Positions 43,048-51,653 of a DNA stretch of 64,000 nucleotides are shown here, piece by piece. Numbering within the stretch: the first letter of the stretch is position 1; each line of letters begins with the position of its first letter. A model generated the notes under the pieces. It ran no database searches. It saw nothing but the letters and a program-made list of their open reading frames with translations, and was not told the origin of the DNA. The translations under genes and the position numbers were made by a program. The DNA comes from Parafrankia elaeagni (GTDB lineage: Bacteria > Actinomycetota > Actinomycetes > Frankiales > Frankiaceae): assembly GCF_000374165.1 (NCBI RefSeq), contig NZ_KB893715.1, forward strand, positions 66,679 through 130,678, in the 5' to 3' direction.

Positions 43048-43971
43048 GTGCGTGCTGTTGTGATCGCCGAGGAGGGTGCGCAGCCGACGGTTGCCGAGCT
43101 GCCCACACCGCAGCCGGCTGCCGGTGAGGTGCTGGTACGGGTGCAGGCGTCCTCAATCAACGGGTTCGACCTCTCCGTAGCCGGTGGTCATGTGGCCGGG
43201 ATGATGGAGCACCGCTACCCCTTGGTGCTTGGCAAGGACTTCGCAGGCACGGTCGCCGCTGTCGGGGACGGCGTGACCCGGTTCTCCGTCGGGGACGCGG
43301 TGTTCGGAGTGGTGACCAAGCAGTTCCTCGGTGACGGCGGTTTCGGGGAGTACGTCACGGTTCCCGAAGAGATCGGCATCGCTGCCCTGCCCGGGGGGGT
43401 CGAGGTGGCAGCTGCGGGAGCGCTCGGTCTGGCCGGCACGGCCGCGCTCGACGCGCTCGACGCGGTGACGCCACAGCCGGGTGAGACCGTGCTGGTCAGC
43501 GGAGCGACCGGAGGAGTCGGCGCGGTCGCGGTCCAGTACGCCGCCGCGTCCGGCGCACGGGTCATCGCGACCGCCCGCCCCGGCGAGGAAAGCGAGTTCG
43601 TCCGTAACCTCGGTGCCCACGAGGTGGTGGACCACACCGGCGACGTGCCCGCCCAAATACGCGCGGTCAGCCCCGGTGGCGTCGATGTGATCGTGCACCT
43701 GGCCGGTGACGGCGCGGTGCTGGCCGGGCTGCTGACGGAGAAGGGTCGGATCGCCAGCACGATCGGCTTCGGCCCCGACCAGCACCCGGCAGCCACGTTC
43801 GTCATGGCCAACCCGACCGGCACCACTCTGGACCGGCTCGCCGGCGATGTCGCCGCCGGTCGCCTGCGGGTGCCGGTCGCCCGGGCCTACCCGCTGGCCG
43901 AGGTGCCGGCCGCGTTCGGCGACTTCGCCGGCGGCACGGTGGGCAAGCTCGGTATCACCGTTGCCTCCTAG
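43048..43971 (+). CDS. Quinone oxidoreductase-type (zinc-free) medium-chain dehydrogenase/reductase
   Basis: The protein has 307 residues from GTG 43048, preceded by AAGGAG. It is an NADPH-dependent quinone or enone reductase of the Qor/zeta-crystallin type. Typical blocks are SSINGFDLSVAGG, YPLVLGKDFAGTVAAVGDGV, VSGATGGVGAVAVQYAAASGARVIATA (recognisable by SGATGGVGAVAVQ) and the closing PLAEVPAAFGDFAGGTVGKLGI. The Cys/His zinc ligands of alcohol dehydrogenases are absent. It leads an operon with a DoxX protein, controlled by the divergent TetR gene. Confidence 0.92.
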   Translation: MRAVVIAEEGAQPTVAELPTPQPAAGEVLVRVQASSINGFDLSVAGGHVAGMMEHRYPLVLGKDFAGTVAAVGDGVTRFSVGDAVFGVVTKQFLGDGGFGEYVTVPEEIGIAALPGGVEVAAAGALGLAGTAALDALDAVTPQPGETVLVSGATGGVGAVAVQYAAASGARVIATARPGEESEFVRNLGAHEVVDHTGDVPAQIRAVSPGGVDVIVHLAGDGAVLAGLLTEKGRIASTIGFGPDQHPAATFVMANPTGTTLDRLAGDVAAGRLRVPVARAYPLAEVPAAFGDFAGGTVGKLGITVAS

Positions 43972-43998
43972 CAGTTCGGAACACAGGGACATACGGCG

Positions 43999-44370
43999 AT
44001 GAACGTCACCCTATGGATCATTCAGGGCCTGCTGGCGGCAGCGTTCGCTCTGGCCGGCGTGCAGAAGGCCACCCAGCCGAAGGACAAGCTGGTGGGCCGC
44101 CTGCCCTGGGTCGAGGACTTCTCGCAGAACACCGTGCGGTTCATCGGTGTGGTGGAACTGCTGGCCGCGCTCGGGCTGGTCCTGCCCCGGGCCACCGGGA
44201 TCGCGCCGGTTCTCACCCCGCTGGCCGCGACCGGACTCGCGATCACCATGGCCCTGGCCGCCGTGACCCACCTCCGGCGGCGGGAACCCTCCGGCATCGC
44301 GGTCAACGCCGTCCTGCTTGGGCTCGCTGTTCTCGTCGCGTGGGGTCGGTTCGGCCCCTATGGTCCCTGA
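43999..44370 (+). CDS. DoxX-like membrane protein
   Basis: This 123-residue protein has four hydrophobic segments (about residues 4-22, 47-65, 69-88 and 97-117), the DoxX/DoxD topology. The N-terminal LLAAAFALAGVQKATQPKDKL and FIGVVELLAALGLVLP are family hallmarks. DoxX proteins couple to thiosulfate/quinone or superoxide and detoxifying redox enzymes in the membrane. Its position 27 bp after the quinone oxidoreductase suggests a shared quinone-stress role. A strong hairpin follows. Confidence 0.85.
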   Translation: MNVTLWIIQGLLAAAFALAGVQKATQPKDKLVGRLPWVEDFSQNTVRFIGVVELLAALGLVLPRATGIAPVLTPLAATGLAITMALAAVTHLRRREPSGIAVNAVLLGLAVLVAWGRFGPYGP

Positions 44371-44409
44371 CCGGCACCCCACCAGGCGGCACGCCAGGTA
44401 AGTCCTCCC

Positions 44410-44455
44410 CGGCTCGACCGCCCCCGCGGGATTCCCCGCGGGGGCGGTCGAGCCG
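44410..44455 (+). terminator. 21-bp perfect hairpin after doxX-like gene
   Basis: Arms 44410-44430 and 44435-44455 pair perfectly around an ATTC loop; a very stable GC-rich terminator separating the DoxX gene from the NmrA-like gene. Confidence 0.85.
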
Positions 44456-44557
44456 CCCCCTCTACCAGCCCAGCCCGGCCCGGCCCGATCATCCTGCGGC
44501 GAGCACAGCGGCGCTTCGTCTTCGCGGCGGGACAGTCCAACGTCAGGAGAACTCGTC

Positions 44558-45409
44558 ATGTCCGTCCTCGTCATCGGTGCCACCGGCGGCCTCGGCCGTC
44601 TGCTGGTGACCGAGCTGCGCAAGGCCGCCCTCGCCCCGGCTGAGATCACCGCCGCCGGCCGCAACAAGGAAGTCCTCGACGCCTTCGCGGCCGAGGGTCT
44701 GCGTACCGCCCACGTGGAACTCGGCGACGCGGCCCGGATCCGCGACGCCGTCGCGGGACACGAGCAGGTGGTGCTCATCTCGGGCAAGGACCCCGACCGG
44801 CTGCAACAGCACCGCCACGTCGTCGACGCCGCCGCGGCCGCCGGTGTGCGGCACTTCTACTACACAAGCGGCATCCGGGCTGACGATCCCGGTTTCGCCC
44901 TCGGTGCCGACCACAAGGCCACCGAGGACAGCATCAAGGACGCCGGTCTGCGCCACACCATCCTGCGTAACGGCTGGTACATCGAGAACTTCATCCCCGC
45001 GATGCGGGTCGCCGCGCAGACCGGTGTTCTCACCGCCGCTGTCGGTGACGCCCCGATCTCTCCTGTCGGCCGCCGTGACCTCGCCCAGGCGCTGGCCGTC
45101 GCCGTCACCACCGGTGGCCACGACAACCGGACCTACCACCTCACCGGCGACCGCGATTACACCTACCACGACATCGCAGCCGCCATGGCCGACGTCCTGG
45201 GCACGCCGGTGCACTACCAGCCGGTCTCCGTCGAGGAGTACCGCGCGCTGCTGATCGGGACCGGGATCGACGAGGCGACCGCCGGGTTCCTCTCCGCGCT
45301 CGACCAGAGCATCGGAAGCGGCGTGCTGGCCCACGCCGGCAACGACCTCAGCCGCCTGATCGGTCATCCCACGATGTCCCTCGCCGAAGGTCTCCGGCAG
45401 GACCACTGA
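44558..45409 (+). CDS. NmrA-like NAD(P)-binding protein (azoreductase/quinone-reductase type)
   Basis: The protein has 283 residues from ATG 44558 with AGGAG upstream. It has an atypical SDR fold: VLVIGATGGLGRLLVTEL, VRHFYYTSGIRADDPG and the HTILRNGWYIENFIPAM block that marks the NmrA/QorB branch of NADPH-dependent quinone reductases. ISPVGRRDLAQALAVAV forms the substrate side. It belongs to the redox group that begins with the TetR operators at 43.0 kb, although a terminator lies between, so it may have its own promoter. Confidence 0.87.
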   Translation: MSVLVIGATGGLGRLLVTELRKAALAPAEITAAGRNKEVLDAFAAEGLRTAHVELGDAARIRDAVAGHEQVVLISGKDPDRLQQHRHVVDAAAAAGVRHFYYTSGIRADDPGFALGADHKATEDSIKDAGLRHTILRNGWYIENFIPAMRVAAQTGVLTAAVGDAPISPVGRRDLAQALAVAVTTGGHDNRTYHLTGDRDYTYHDIAAAMADVLGTPVHYQPVSVEEYRALLIGTGIDEATAGFLSALDQSIGSGVLAHAGNDLSRLIGHPTMSLAEGLRQDH

Positions 45410-45445
45410 CATCCAGCCCTGGCAGCATCGGGAGGAACCCGCACC

Positions 45446-46090
45446 ATGAACGTAACCGTCTTCGGCGCTACCGGCGCCATCGGACAGATCGTCGTTGACG
45501 ATCTGCTGCGCGCCGGCCACGACGTCACCGCCTATGCGCGTAACCCGGCCAAGATCCCGCCGTCCTGGGAGGAGAAGAGCGTGGCGGTGATCATCGCAGA
45601 GATCACCGACGCCGCCTCGATCGACAAAGCCGTGGCCGGTGCCGACGCTGTCGTCTCGGCGCTCGGTCCCAGCATGGACCGCAAGGCCACCGGTCTGCCC
45701 CTGGTCGAGGGCACCCGTCTTGTCATCGAGGCGATGCGGCGGCACGGTGTCCGGCGGTTCGTCGGCAACGGCACACCGAGCATCGTCGACGAGCGTGACA
45801 AGCCCACCTTCCAGCAGAAGCTCGTCGGCTTCATGGGACGCACCTTTCTGCCGCGCGCGTACCGGGAGCTGCTCGGCATGTCGGAGATCATCACCACCAG
45901 CGGCCTCGACTGGACCATCGTGCGTTTCAGCGCGCCCAAAAACGGCCCGGCGCGCGGGGTGCGGCGCCAGGGGTTCTTCGGCACCGACAAGATCGGCATG
46001 AAGGTCACCCGCGCGGATATCGCGGCCTTCACCGCCGCTCAGATCACCGACGACCGCTATGTCAGGGCCGCACCCGCGATCAGCAACTAG
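45446..46090 (+). CDS. NAD(P)-binding NmrA/epimerase-like protein
   Basis: The protein has 214 residues, begins 36 bp after the previous gene and has a GGGAGGA site. The Rossmann loop FGATGAIGQIVVDDLL and ADAVVSALGPSMD, then MRRHGVRRFVGNGTPSI, place it among the short atypical SDRs (BVR-B/flavin-reductase-like). It probably reduces flavin, biliverdin-like or quinone substrates. It is co-directional with and probably co-transcribed with the gene at 44558. Confidence 0.85.
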   Translation: MNVTVFGATGAIGQIVVDDLLRAGHDVTAYARNPAKIPPSWEEKSVAVIIAEITDAASIDKAVAGADAVVSALGPSMDRKATGLPLVEGTRLVIEAMRRHGVRRFVGNGTPSIVDERDKPTFQQKLVGFMGRTFLPRAYRELLGMSEIITTSGLDWTIVRFSAPKNGPARGVRRQGFFGTDKIGMKVTRADIAAFTAAQITDDRYVRAAPAISN

Positions 46091-46095
46091 TGCGC

Positions 46096-46144
46096 CGACC
46101 ACGATCCTTTCCGGGTTTGGTCAGGCCGCTTGTGATCGTGGTCG
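46096..46144. terminator. Inverted repeat after the NmrA-like genes
   Basis: CGACCACGATC (46096-46106) and GATCGTGGTCG (46134-46144) are perfect 11-bp arms with a 27-bp loop, five bases after the stop codon. A terminator or a regulator site. Confidence 0.5.
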
Positions 46145-46165
46145 TTCCCAACGCGTTGCGGTGTT

Positions 46166-46199
46166 CGACGCGGGCGTGTCCGCGGACGCGCCCGCGTCG
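46166..46199. repeat. Strong 34-bp palindrome (hairpin/cruciform)
   Basis: CGACGCGGGCG and CGCCCGCGTCG pair perfectly around a centre that itself contains the palindrome GTCCGCGGAC. It lies between the NmrA-like gene and the LLM gene. Confidence 0.7.
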
Positions 46200-46343
46200 T
46201 GGGGCTCGCAGGACGGTGGGGTGGCGGGCCCTGCGGGCACGGGTGTCCCGCTCGTCGACGCCAGAGCGCCCGATCCCCAGCACCCTGCCCAGCGTTTCCT
46301 CACAACCCACGAACGTCTGTAGTCAGCGCACTAGGGAGCTGTT

Positions 46344-47384
46344 GTGACCTTCGAGCTCGGCGTCTACACCTTCGGCAACACCCCCCGGCTGGCCAGCGGC
46401 CGATGTGGTCCCACCGCTCACGCGATCCGGGACGCGCTGGAGGCGATCAAGCTGGCGGACGAGGTCGGGCTGGACTACTTCGGCGTCGGGGAACATCACA
46501 TGCGGGCGATGCCACTGTCCTCCCCGACATCGCTGGTCAACGCCGCGGCCGCCGCCACGAACCGGATCACGCTGAGCACCGCGGTCACGGTACTGACGAC
46601 GGACGACCCGGTCCGGGTCTACCAGCAGCTCGCGACGGCGGCGTCGATAGCGCCCGGGCGGGTCGAGCTGGTCGCCGGCCGCGGCTCGTCGGCGATCACG
46701 TTCCCGCTGTTCGACTACGACGAGCGCGACTACGACATGCTCTACTCCTCCAAGCTCCGGCTGCTCATGGCGATCAACGCCGGCGAGAACGTCACCTGGC
46801 ACGGCCCGCACCGGACCCACCCACTACAGGGGGTCACCATCTTCCCCCGCCCGGAGCAGCCGCTGAAGATCTGGCTCGGCACCGGGGGCAGCCCCGAGTC
46901 GGTCTACCGCGCCGTCGAGTTCGGACTGCCGATGTTCCTCGGCATCCTCGGCGGCACACCCGAGCACTGGGCACAGTACGGGCACGCCTACCGCAGCGCC
47001 TGGGCCCAGGCCGGCCACCCTGCCGAGCAGGCCGACATCGCGGTCGCCGTCCACGGGTTCGTCGCCGACACCGACGCGCAGGCCCGGTCGACCTACCTGG
47101 AGTACGAGCACCGGATGATGGCCGAAGGCATGGCGGAACTGGGCCGCCCCGCCCCACCGCCCGGTGCCCGCGCCGCCGCGTTCGAGCGTGGCGGGATGGT
47201 CTTCGTCGGCAGCCCCAACGAGATCGCCGACCGCATCCTGCACCTGCACGGACTCCTGGGTCACAGCCGCCAGATCCTGCAGATGGACGTCGGTGGCATG
47301 CCGCACCGCGACGTCCTGCACGGCATCGAACTGCTCGGGACGAAGGTGCTGCCCCAGATCCGTGCCGAGCTCGGCGCACCATGA
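46344..47384 (+). CDS. LLM-class (luciferase-like) flavin-dependent oxidoreductase
   Basis: The protein has 346 residues from GTG 46344, after AGGGAG. The bacterial-luciferase TIM barrel is evident: LADEVGLDYFGVGEHHMRAM, TNRITLSTAVTVLTTDDPVRVYQQLATA (shown by TAVTVLTTDDPVRVYQQL), SIAPGRVELVAGRGS and PLKIWLGTGGSPESVYRA. These enzymes use FMNH2 or F420H2 for oxidation or reduction. FMN versus F420 cannot be decided from these motifs. It lies between the redox group and the siderophore-interacting gene. Confidence 0.9.
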   Translation: MTFELGVYTFGNTPRLASGRCGPTAHAIRDALEAIKLADEVGLDYFGVGEHHMRAMPLSSPTSLVNAAAAATNRITLSTAVTVLTTDDPVRVYQQLATAASIAPGRVELVAGRGSSAITFPLFDYDERDYDMLYSSKLRLLMAINAGENVTWHGPHRTHPLQGVTIFPRPEQPLKIWLGTGGSPESVYRAVEFGLPMFLGILGGTPEHWAQYGHAYRSAWAQAGHPAEQADIAVAVHGFVADTDAQARSTYLEYEHRMMAEGMAELGRPAPPPGARAAAFERGGMVFVGSPNEIADRILHLHGLLGHSRQILQMDVGGMPHRDVLHGIELLGTKVLPQIRAELGAP

Positions 47385-47451
47385 CGCCGCGTGCCGGCCG
47401 CGCATCGACCGCGGGAGGTCCCGGAGCGTGGTCGATGCGCGGCGAAAGCGG

Positions 47452-48321
47452 TCAGGGTCGCAGGGCCGCCTGCTCCTCGGTCTCGACCTGGTTGTTCCAG
47501 TCGCGCTTGGCGGTCTGCCAACCGTCCTCGTCGTGCCCGGCCCGCCAGTAGCCGGAGATCGACAACCATTCCATCGGCACCCCCCGCTCGACGCGCAGCA
47601 GGCGACGCAGTGCCTTGACCGCGCCCGCCTCACCGTGCACGAACACATCTCCGGTGCCGGCCGGGAATTCGACCGCGGTGACCGCCTGGACCAGCAGCTC
47701 ACCCACGGGCCGGTCACCCCGGTGTAGCCACTGGACCTCGACGCCGGCCGGCGTCCGCAGATCCTGTTCCTCCTCCCGGCCGGCGATCTCGACGAAGGCG
47801 AAGACCGGCCTGCCCGCAGGGATGCGGACGAGCGAGGCGGCGATGGCAGGAAGCGCGCTCTCGTCTCCCGCCAGCAGGTGCCAGCCGGCCCCGGGGCTGG
47901 GAGTGTAGGCGCCGCCGGGGCCGTTGAGCAGAATCTCGGTTCCCGGCGCGGCGGCGGCGGCCCAGGGCCCGGCGAGGCCCTGGTTGCCGTGCACCACAAA
48001 GTCGATCGTCAGCTCGCGGGCGTCCGGATCCCAGGCCCGCACAGTGTAGGTACGAGTCCGTGGCCAGTGCTCGCGTGGCAGCTCGGCGCGTATGACCTGC
48101 AGGTCGAACGGTTCCGGATAGGCCACCCCGGGGACGGGGAACAGCAGTTTGACGTAGTGGTCGGTGAAGTCGCCGGCGGTGAACCGGTCCAGGCCGGGGC
48201 CGCCGAACACGACGCGGACCATGTGGGGGGTGAGGCGCTCGGTGCGCAGAACCGTCGCGCGGTGCGGGGTGGGGAACCGTCGCTCCGCTGGACGGTTGGT
48301 CTGACCAAGGCGTTCTGCCAT
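47452..48321 (-). CDS. Siderophore-interacting protein (FAD-dependent ferric reductase)
   Basis: The protein has 289 residues from ATG 48321; a longer frame starts at 48378. The FAD-binding 9 domain (about 20-130) has HMVRVVFGGPGLD, HYVKLLFPVPGV and the flavin motif RTRTYTVRAWD, followed by the SIP domain with LLAGDESALPAIAASL and the C-terminal ISGYWRAGHDEDGWQTAKRDW, which matches the conserved GYWRxG helix. It reduces ferric siderophores in the cytosol. The TetR gene at 48389 precedes it in the same direction with a 67-bp gap and probably controls it. Confidence 0.92.
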   Translation of the reverse strand: MAERLGQTNRPAERRFPTPHRATVLRTERLTPHMVRVVFGGPGLDRFTAGDFTDHYVKLLFPVPGVAYPEPFDLQVIRAELPREHWPRTRTYTVRAWDPDARELTIDFVVHGNQGLAGPWAAAAAPGTEILLNGPGGAYTPSPGAGWHLLAGDESALPAIAASLVRIPAGRPVFAFVEIAGREEEQDLRTPAGVEVQWLHRGDRPVGELLVQAVTAVEFPAGTGDVFVHGEAGAVKALRRLLRVERGVPMEWLSISGYWRAGHDEDGWQTAKRDWNNQVETEEQAALRP

Positions 48322-48388
48322 GTAGGTCGCACTCCTCGTCGTCAGTTGCCTGTGATGCGGGCGATCTGCTGGCGCCATGGGGTCGTCA

Positions 48389-49132
48389 TCACGACCGACC
48401 TTCCTCCTGAGGGGCCGGATCGTCGTCGGTGGCGGGGTCCGACGGAGTCGGCCCGGAGCGACCGAGGCGGATCATGGCGCGGTACAGCGCGGTGGGGGCG
48501 GGTGCCGGCGGCGGGCTCGGGATGTCGGCCCCCGCCATGGCATAGGCGCGGAGCATGTGGCCGACCAGGCGGCGCCAGGTGCCGGGAACGGTGTCCTGGG
48601 TGGCGGCGATGACGCCCGCGTTGGCCATCAGCAGGATCACAAGGTCTTCTGAGGTGAAGTCATCGCGTAGATGCCCGCTGTGCTGGGCGCGGGCGACGAG
48701 TTCGACGAAGTTGTCGTACGCCTCGGCCCGGCGCCTCTCCAGCGCCCTGGCGGCCGGGAAGGTCATGGTCAGTACCTCGGCGAAGCCCCGGTCCGCGGCC
48801 TGCATGGCACAGACGGCCTCGACATAGCCGACGAAGCCGCGCCACGGGTCGTCGTCAGCGAGAGCGGCGGCGCCAGCGGCGGCATAGCCATCCATGCGGT
48901 CGGCGAAGACGGCGTTGATGAGTTCGTCGCGGGTGGCGAAGCGGCGGGCGAGAGTCGCCTTGCCGACGCCGGCCTCGCGGGCTACCGAGGCCATCGACAC
49001 GCTGAGCCCCTCGGCGGCGTAGAGGCGGCGGGCGGCGGTCAGGATGCGCTCGCGGTTGCGCTCGGCGTCCGCGCGTAGCCCCGCCTCGGCCCGTCCACCC
49101 GGGCCGTCCTCGGGAGCTGCGGAAGGGGACAT
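48389..49132 (-). CDS. TetR family transcriptional regulator
   Basis: The protein has 247 residues. The helix-turn-helix is MASVAREAGVGKATLARRFATRDEL. The effector domain GYVEAVCAMQAADRGFAEVLTMTF and VILLMANAGVI matches the regulator at 42265-42948 closely, so the pair arose by duplication. Upstream lies AGTGGAACGGG-TTG-CCCGTT, which shares the AAGTGGA half of the 42.9 kb operators. It is probably the first gene of an operon with the siderophore-interacting protein. Confidence 0.88.
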   Translation of the reverse strand: MSPSAAPEDGPGGRAEAGLRADAERNRERILTAARRLYAAEGLSVSMASVAREAGVGKATLARRFATRDELINAVFADRMDGYAAAGAAALADDDPWRGFVGYVEAVCAMQAADRGFAEVLTMTFPAARALERRRAEAYDNFVELVARAQHSGHLRDDFTSEDLVILLMANAGVIAATQDTVPGTWRRLVGHMLRAYAMAGADIPSPPPAPAPTALYRAMIRLGRSGPTPSDPATDDDPAPQEEGRS

Positions 49133-49260
49133 CTCGCTTAGCCTAACGCAAGTGGAACGGGTTGCCCGTTTCTGGCCCCTGACGCGGGCCGGCCGGCTGC
49201 CTGCTTCCTACGTTGCGGGAGCCAGTGCTCGGACGGTCCCTCCTCGCCTCTGGACGCGCT

Positions 49261-49278
49261 TGTTAGCGGCCGCTAACA
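49261..49278. promoter_or_regulatory. GTTAGC operator, site C
   Basis: TGTTAGC-GGCC-GCTAACA is a perfect 18-bp palindrome, 94 bp upstream of scoA. Same core as sites A (19054) and D (50499). Confidence 0.78.
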
Positions 49279-49372
49279 TCGGGCGCGTTGGTGACGGTAG
49301 GTGCGGTGCCCCGCATACGCGCCGACGCGGGCGGTGCAATGGCCCTGGCTCGATTCGAGGACGGTGTGAGCT

Positions 49373-50131
49373 GTGGACAAAGTCGTCGCCAGCGCGGCTG
49401 ACGCGGTCGCTGGCGTAGGAGACGGCGCCTCGTTGGCCGTCGGTGGGTTCGGTCTGTGCGGGATACCGACAGCACTGATCAAGGCACTGCTGACGGCCGG
49501 GGTCACCGATCTCGAAACAGTCAGCAACAACTGCGGGATCGACGACTGGGGGCTCGGGCTCCTCCTGCGCGCTGGCAGGATCCGCCGCACCACCGGCTCC
49601 TACGTCGGCGAGAACAAGGAGTTCGAACGGCGCTTCCTGTCCGGAGAACTGGAGGTCGAGCTCGTGCCGCAGGGAACGCTGGCCGAGCGTCTGCGTGCGG
49701 GCGGTGCCGGCATCCCGGCCTTCTATACCCCCGCGGGCGTGGGCACCCAGGTGGCTGACGGTGGGCTTCCACTCCGCTACGACAGCGCGGGTGGCGTCGC
49801 ACTCGCCTCGCTGGCGAAGGAGACCCGCATTTTCGACGGAGCCGCCTACGTGCTGGAGCGCGCCATCGTCTGCGACTTCGGACTGGTGCAGGCATGGAAG
49901 GGTGACCGTCACGGCAACCTCGTATATCGCCAGAGCGCGGCCAACTTCAACCCGCTGTGTGCAGCAGCCGGGCGGATTACCATCGCCGAGGTCGAGGAGC
50001 TTGTCGAGCCCGGTGAGCTCGATCCTTCCTGCGTGCATACCCCGGGGATCTTCGTGCAGCACGTCGTGCACGCTCCCGAAGTGGCCAAACGCATCGAGAA
50101 GCGAACAGTGAGTACGCGGGCGTCGATCTGA
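49373..50131 (+). CDS. scoA: 3-oxoacid CoA-transferase subunit A
   Basis: The protein has 252 residues from GTG 49373. It is the alpha subunit of 3-oxoacid CoA-transferase. Landmarks are SLAVGGFGLCGIPTALIKAL, ETVSNNCGIDDWGLGLLL, SYVGENKEFERRFLSGELEVELVPQGTLAERLRAGGAGIPAFYTPAGVGT in order (recognisable by SYVGENKEFERRF and VPQGTLAERLRAGG) and the closing HTPGIFVQHVVH. The beta subunit gene that normally follows is missing; the nearest is at 29105. It carries its own GTTAGC operator, so it is co-regulated with leucine and ethylmalonyl-CoA genes, consistent with acetoacetate activation. Confidence 0.92.
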   Translation: MDKVVASAADAVAGVGDGASLAVGGFGLCGIPTALIKALLTAGVTDLETVSNNCGIDDWGLGLLLRAGRIRRTTGSYVGENKEFERRFLSGELEVELVPQGTLAERLRAGGAGIPAFYTPAGVGTQVADGGLPLRYDSAGGVALASLAKETRIFDGAAYVLERAIVCDFGLVQAWKGDRHGNLVYRQSAANFNPLCAAAGRITIAEVEELVEPGELDPSCVHTPGIFVQHVVHAPEVAKRIEKRTVSTRASI

Positions 50132-50498
50132 ATCCGTTGCTGACGTGGCCGGCCACCCGGCCACCCGGCCAGACGGAGCCGTCGACGGTGGAGCGACAGC
50201 GGTGGGCTCGTCGACGGTGAAAAGGGGCCCCAGACGGTAGGCCACGGTCTCGACGGACTGGCTGCCGACGGGCGGGCTGCTCGACGACGGTGAGACAAAC
50301 AAGGACATAATTGTTGTCGACGAGGCTGCAGGGAATTTCATAGCCGGTGGCGTTGTGCGCGAACTGGATCGGGAAACTCGTCGGCCGTCGGGAAGCCTTC
50401 GCGACGCGCAGCTCGGCCGAGGCGACGACCTATGAGACATCGAGGTTGACGTGGGCTATCCCACAGGCCTCGGTTGGTCGACGCGGACGCGGCTCGCC
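50132..50498. other. Intergenic region, possible decayed coding sequence
   Basis: No intact gene. On the minus strand one frame reads ELRVAKASRRPTSFPIQFAHN and GYEIPCSLVDNNYV, which looks protein-like but is interrupted and not assignable to a family. The right end holds the mcl promoter and operator D. Confidence 0.35.
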
Positions 50499-50530
50499 GC
50501 TAACATCCATACATGTTAGCGAGCGCTAAC
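50499..50530. promoter_or_regulatory. GTTAGC operator, site D, with extra half-site
   Basis: GCTAAC (50499-50504), then after 10 bp GTTAGC (50515-50520)-GAGC-GCTAAC (50525-50530). The half-site plus palindrome layout is the same as at site B. It covers ATG 50513, which is in frame with mcl. Confidence 0.78.
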
Positions 50531-50602
50531 ATCTGGAAGGTGCTGGCCGCGTTCGAGCGAGTGCCTGTGGATCTTTCGCTGTCGAAGGGAGCTCCGGGAC
50601 TT

Positions 50603-51553
50603 ATGCCGCAGCGTGCTCGTCGGTCGTGTCTGGCCGTACCCGCCTCGAATCCGAAAATGTTGGGAAAGGCCCAGAGCCTGCCCGCCGACCAGATCTTCTG
50701 TGATCTGGAGGACTCCGTCGCCCCGGGTGCGAAGGAGTCGGCGCGGGACAATGTGGTCGCGGTGCTGAACGAGGGTGACTGGGCAGGGAAGACCCGGGTG
50801 GTCCGGGTGAACGACCTGACCACGAAGTGGACATACCGGGACGTGATCACGGTGGTCGAAGGGGCGGGGGCGAACCTGGACTGTGTCATGCTGCCGAAGG
50901 TGCAGACCGCGGCCCAGGTGCAGTGGCTCGATCTGTTGTTGACGCAGATCGAGGAGGTGATGGGGTTCGAGGTCGGGCGTATCGGTATCGAGGCGCAGAT
51001 CGAGAATGCGCTGGGCCTGTCGAACGTGAAGGAGATCGCGTTCGCGAGCCCCCGGATCGAGACGATCATTTTTGGCCCGGCGGATTTTATGGCGTCCATG
51101 AACATGCCGTCCCTGATCGTCGGTGCGCTCAATCCGGACTATCCGGGGGACCCGTTCCACTACGTCCTGTTCAAGATTCTGGAGGCGGCCCGCGCGCGGG
51201 GGGTACAGGCGATCGACGGGCCGTATCTGCAGATCCGCGATGTGGACGGCTACCGGACGGTCGCCCGGAAGGCCGCGGCTCTGGGTTATGACGGCAAGTG
51301 GGTGCTGCATCCGGGACAGATCGAGGCGGCGAACGAGGTCTTCGCGCCCCGGCAGGAGGACTACGACCACGCCGAACTGATCCTGGATGCCTATGCGTGG
51401 CACACCTCGGACGAGGGCGGCCTGCGGGGAGCGGTGATGCTCGGCGAGGAAATGATCGACGAGGCGTCACGGAAGATGGCCGAGGTCATCGCGGGCAAGG
51501 GCCGCGCGGCCGGGATGGAGCGCACCGCCAAGTTCGACCCCGCCGCCGGCTGA
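50603..51553 (+). CDS. mcl: L-malyl-CoA/beta-methylmalyl-CoA lyase (HpcH/CitE family)
   Basis: The protein has 316 residues from ATG 50603; ATG 50513 inside operator D would give a longer, possibly leaderless product. It is a TIM-barrel CitE-type lyase: RRSCLAVPASNPKMLGKA, the metal-binding IFCDLEDSVAPGAKESAR, VMLPKVQTAAQV, GIEAQIENALGLSNVKEI and GKWVLHPGQIEAANEVF. In the ethylmalonyl-CoA pathway it cleaves beta-methylmalyl-CoA to glyoxylate and propionyl-CoA. The three following genes are the preceding steps of that pathway, which supports the name over citrate lyase. Confidence 0.88.
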   Translation: MPQRARRSCLAVPASNPKMLGKAQSLPADQIFCDLEDSVAPGAKESARDNVVAVLNEGDWAGKTRVVRVNDLTTKWTYRDVITVVEGAGANLDCVMLPKVQTAAQVQWLDLLLTQIEEVMGFEVGRIGIEAQIENALGLSNVKEIAFASPRIETIIFGPADFMASMNMPSLIVGALNPDYPGDPFHYVLFKILEAARARGVQAIDGPYLQIRDVDGYRTVARKAAALGYDGKWVLHPGQIEAANEVFAPRQEDYDHAELILDAYAWHTSDEGGLRGAVMLGEEMIDEASRKMAEVIAGKGRAAGMERTAKFDPAAG

Positions 51554-51653
51554 ACTGCCTGGGGCCTGTCGGTTCCGCATTCAGGTCAGGTACAGGGTGC
51601 CGTGACGCTACCGGCCAGCGGACCGGAGCTCACCCCAAGGTTGTGACAGGAGC

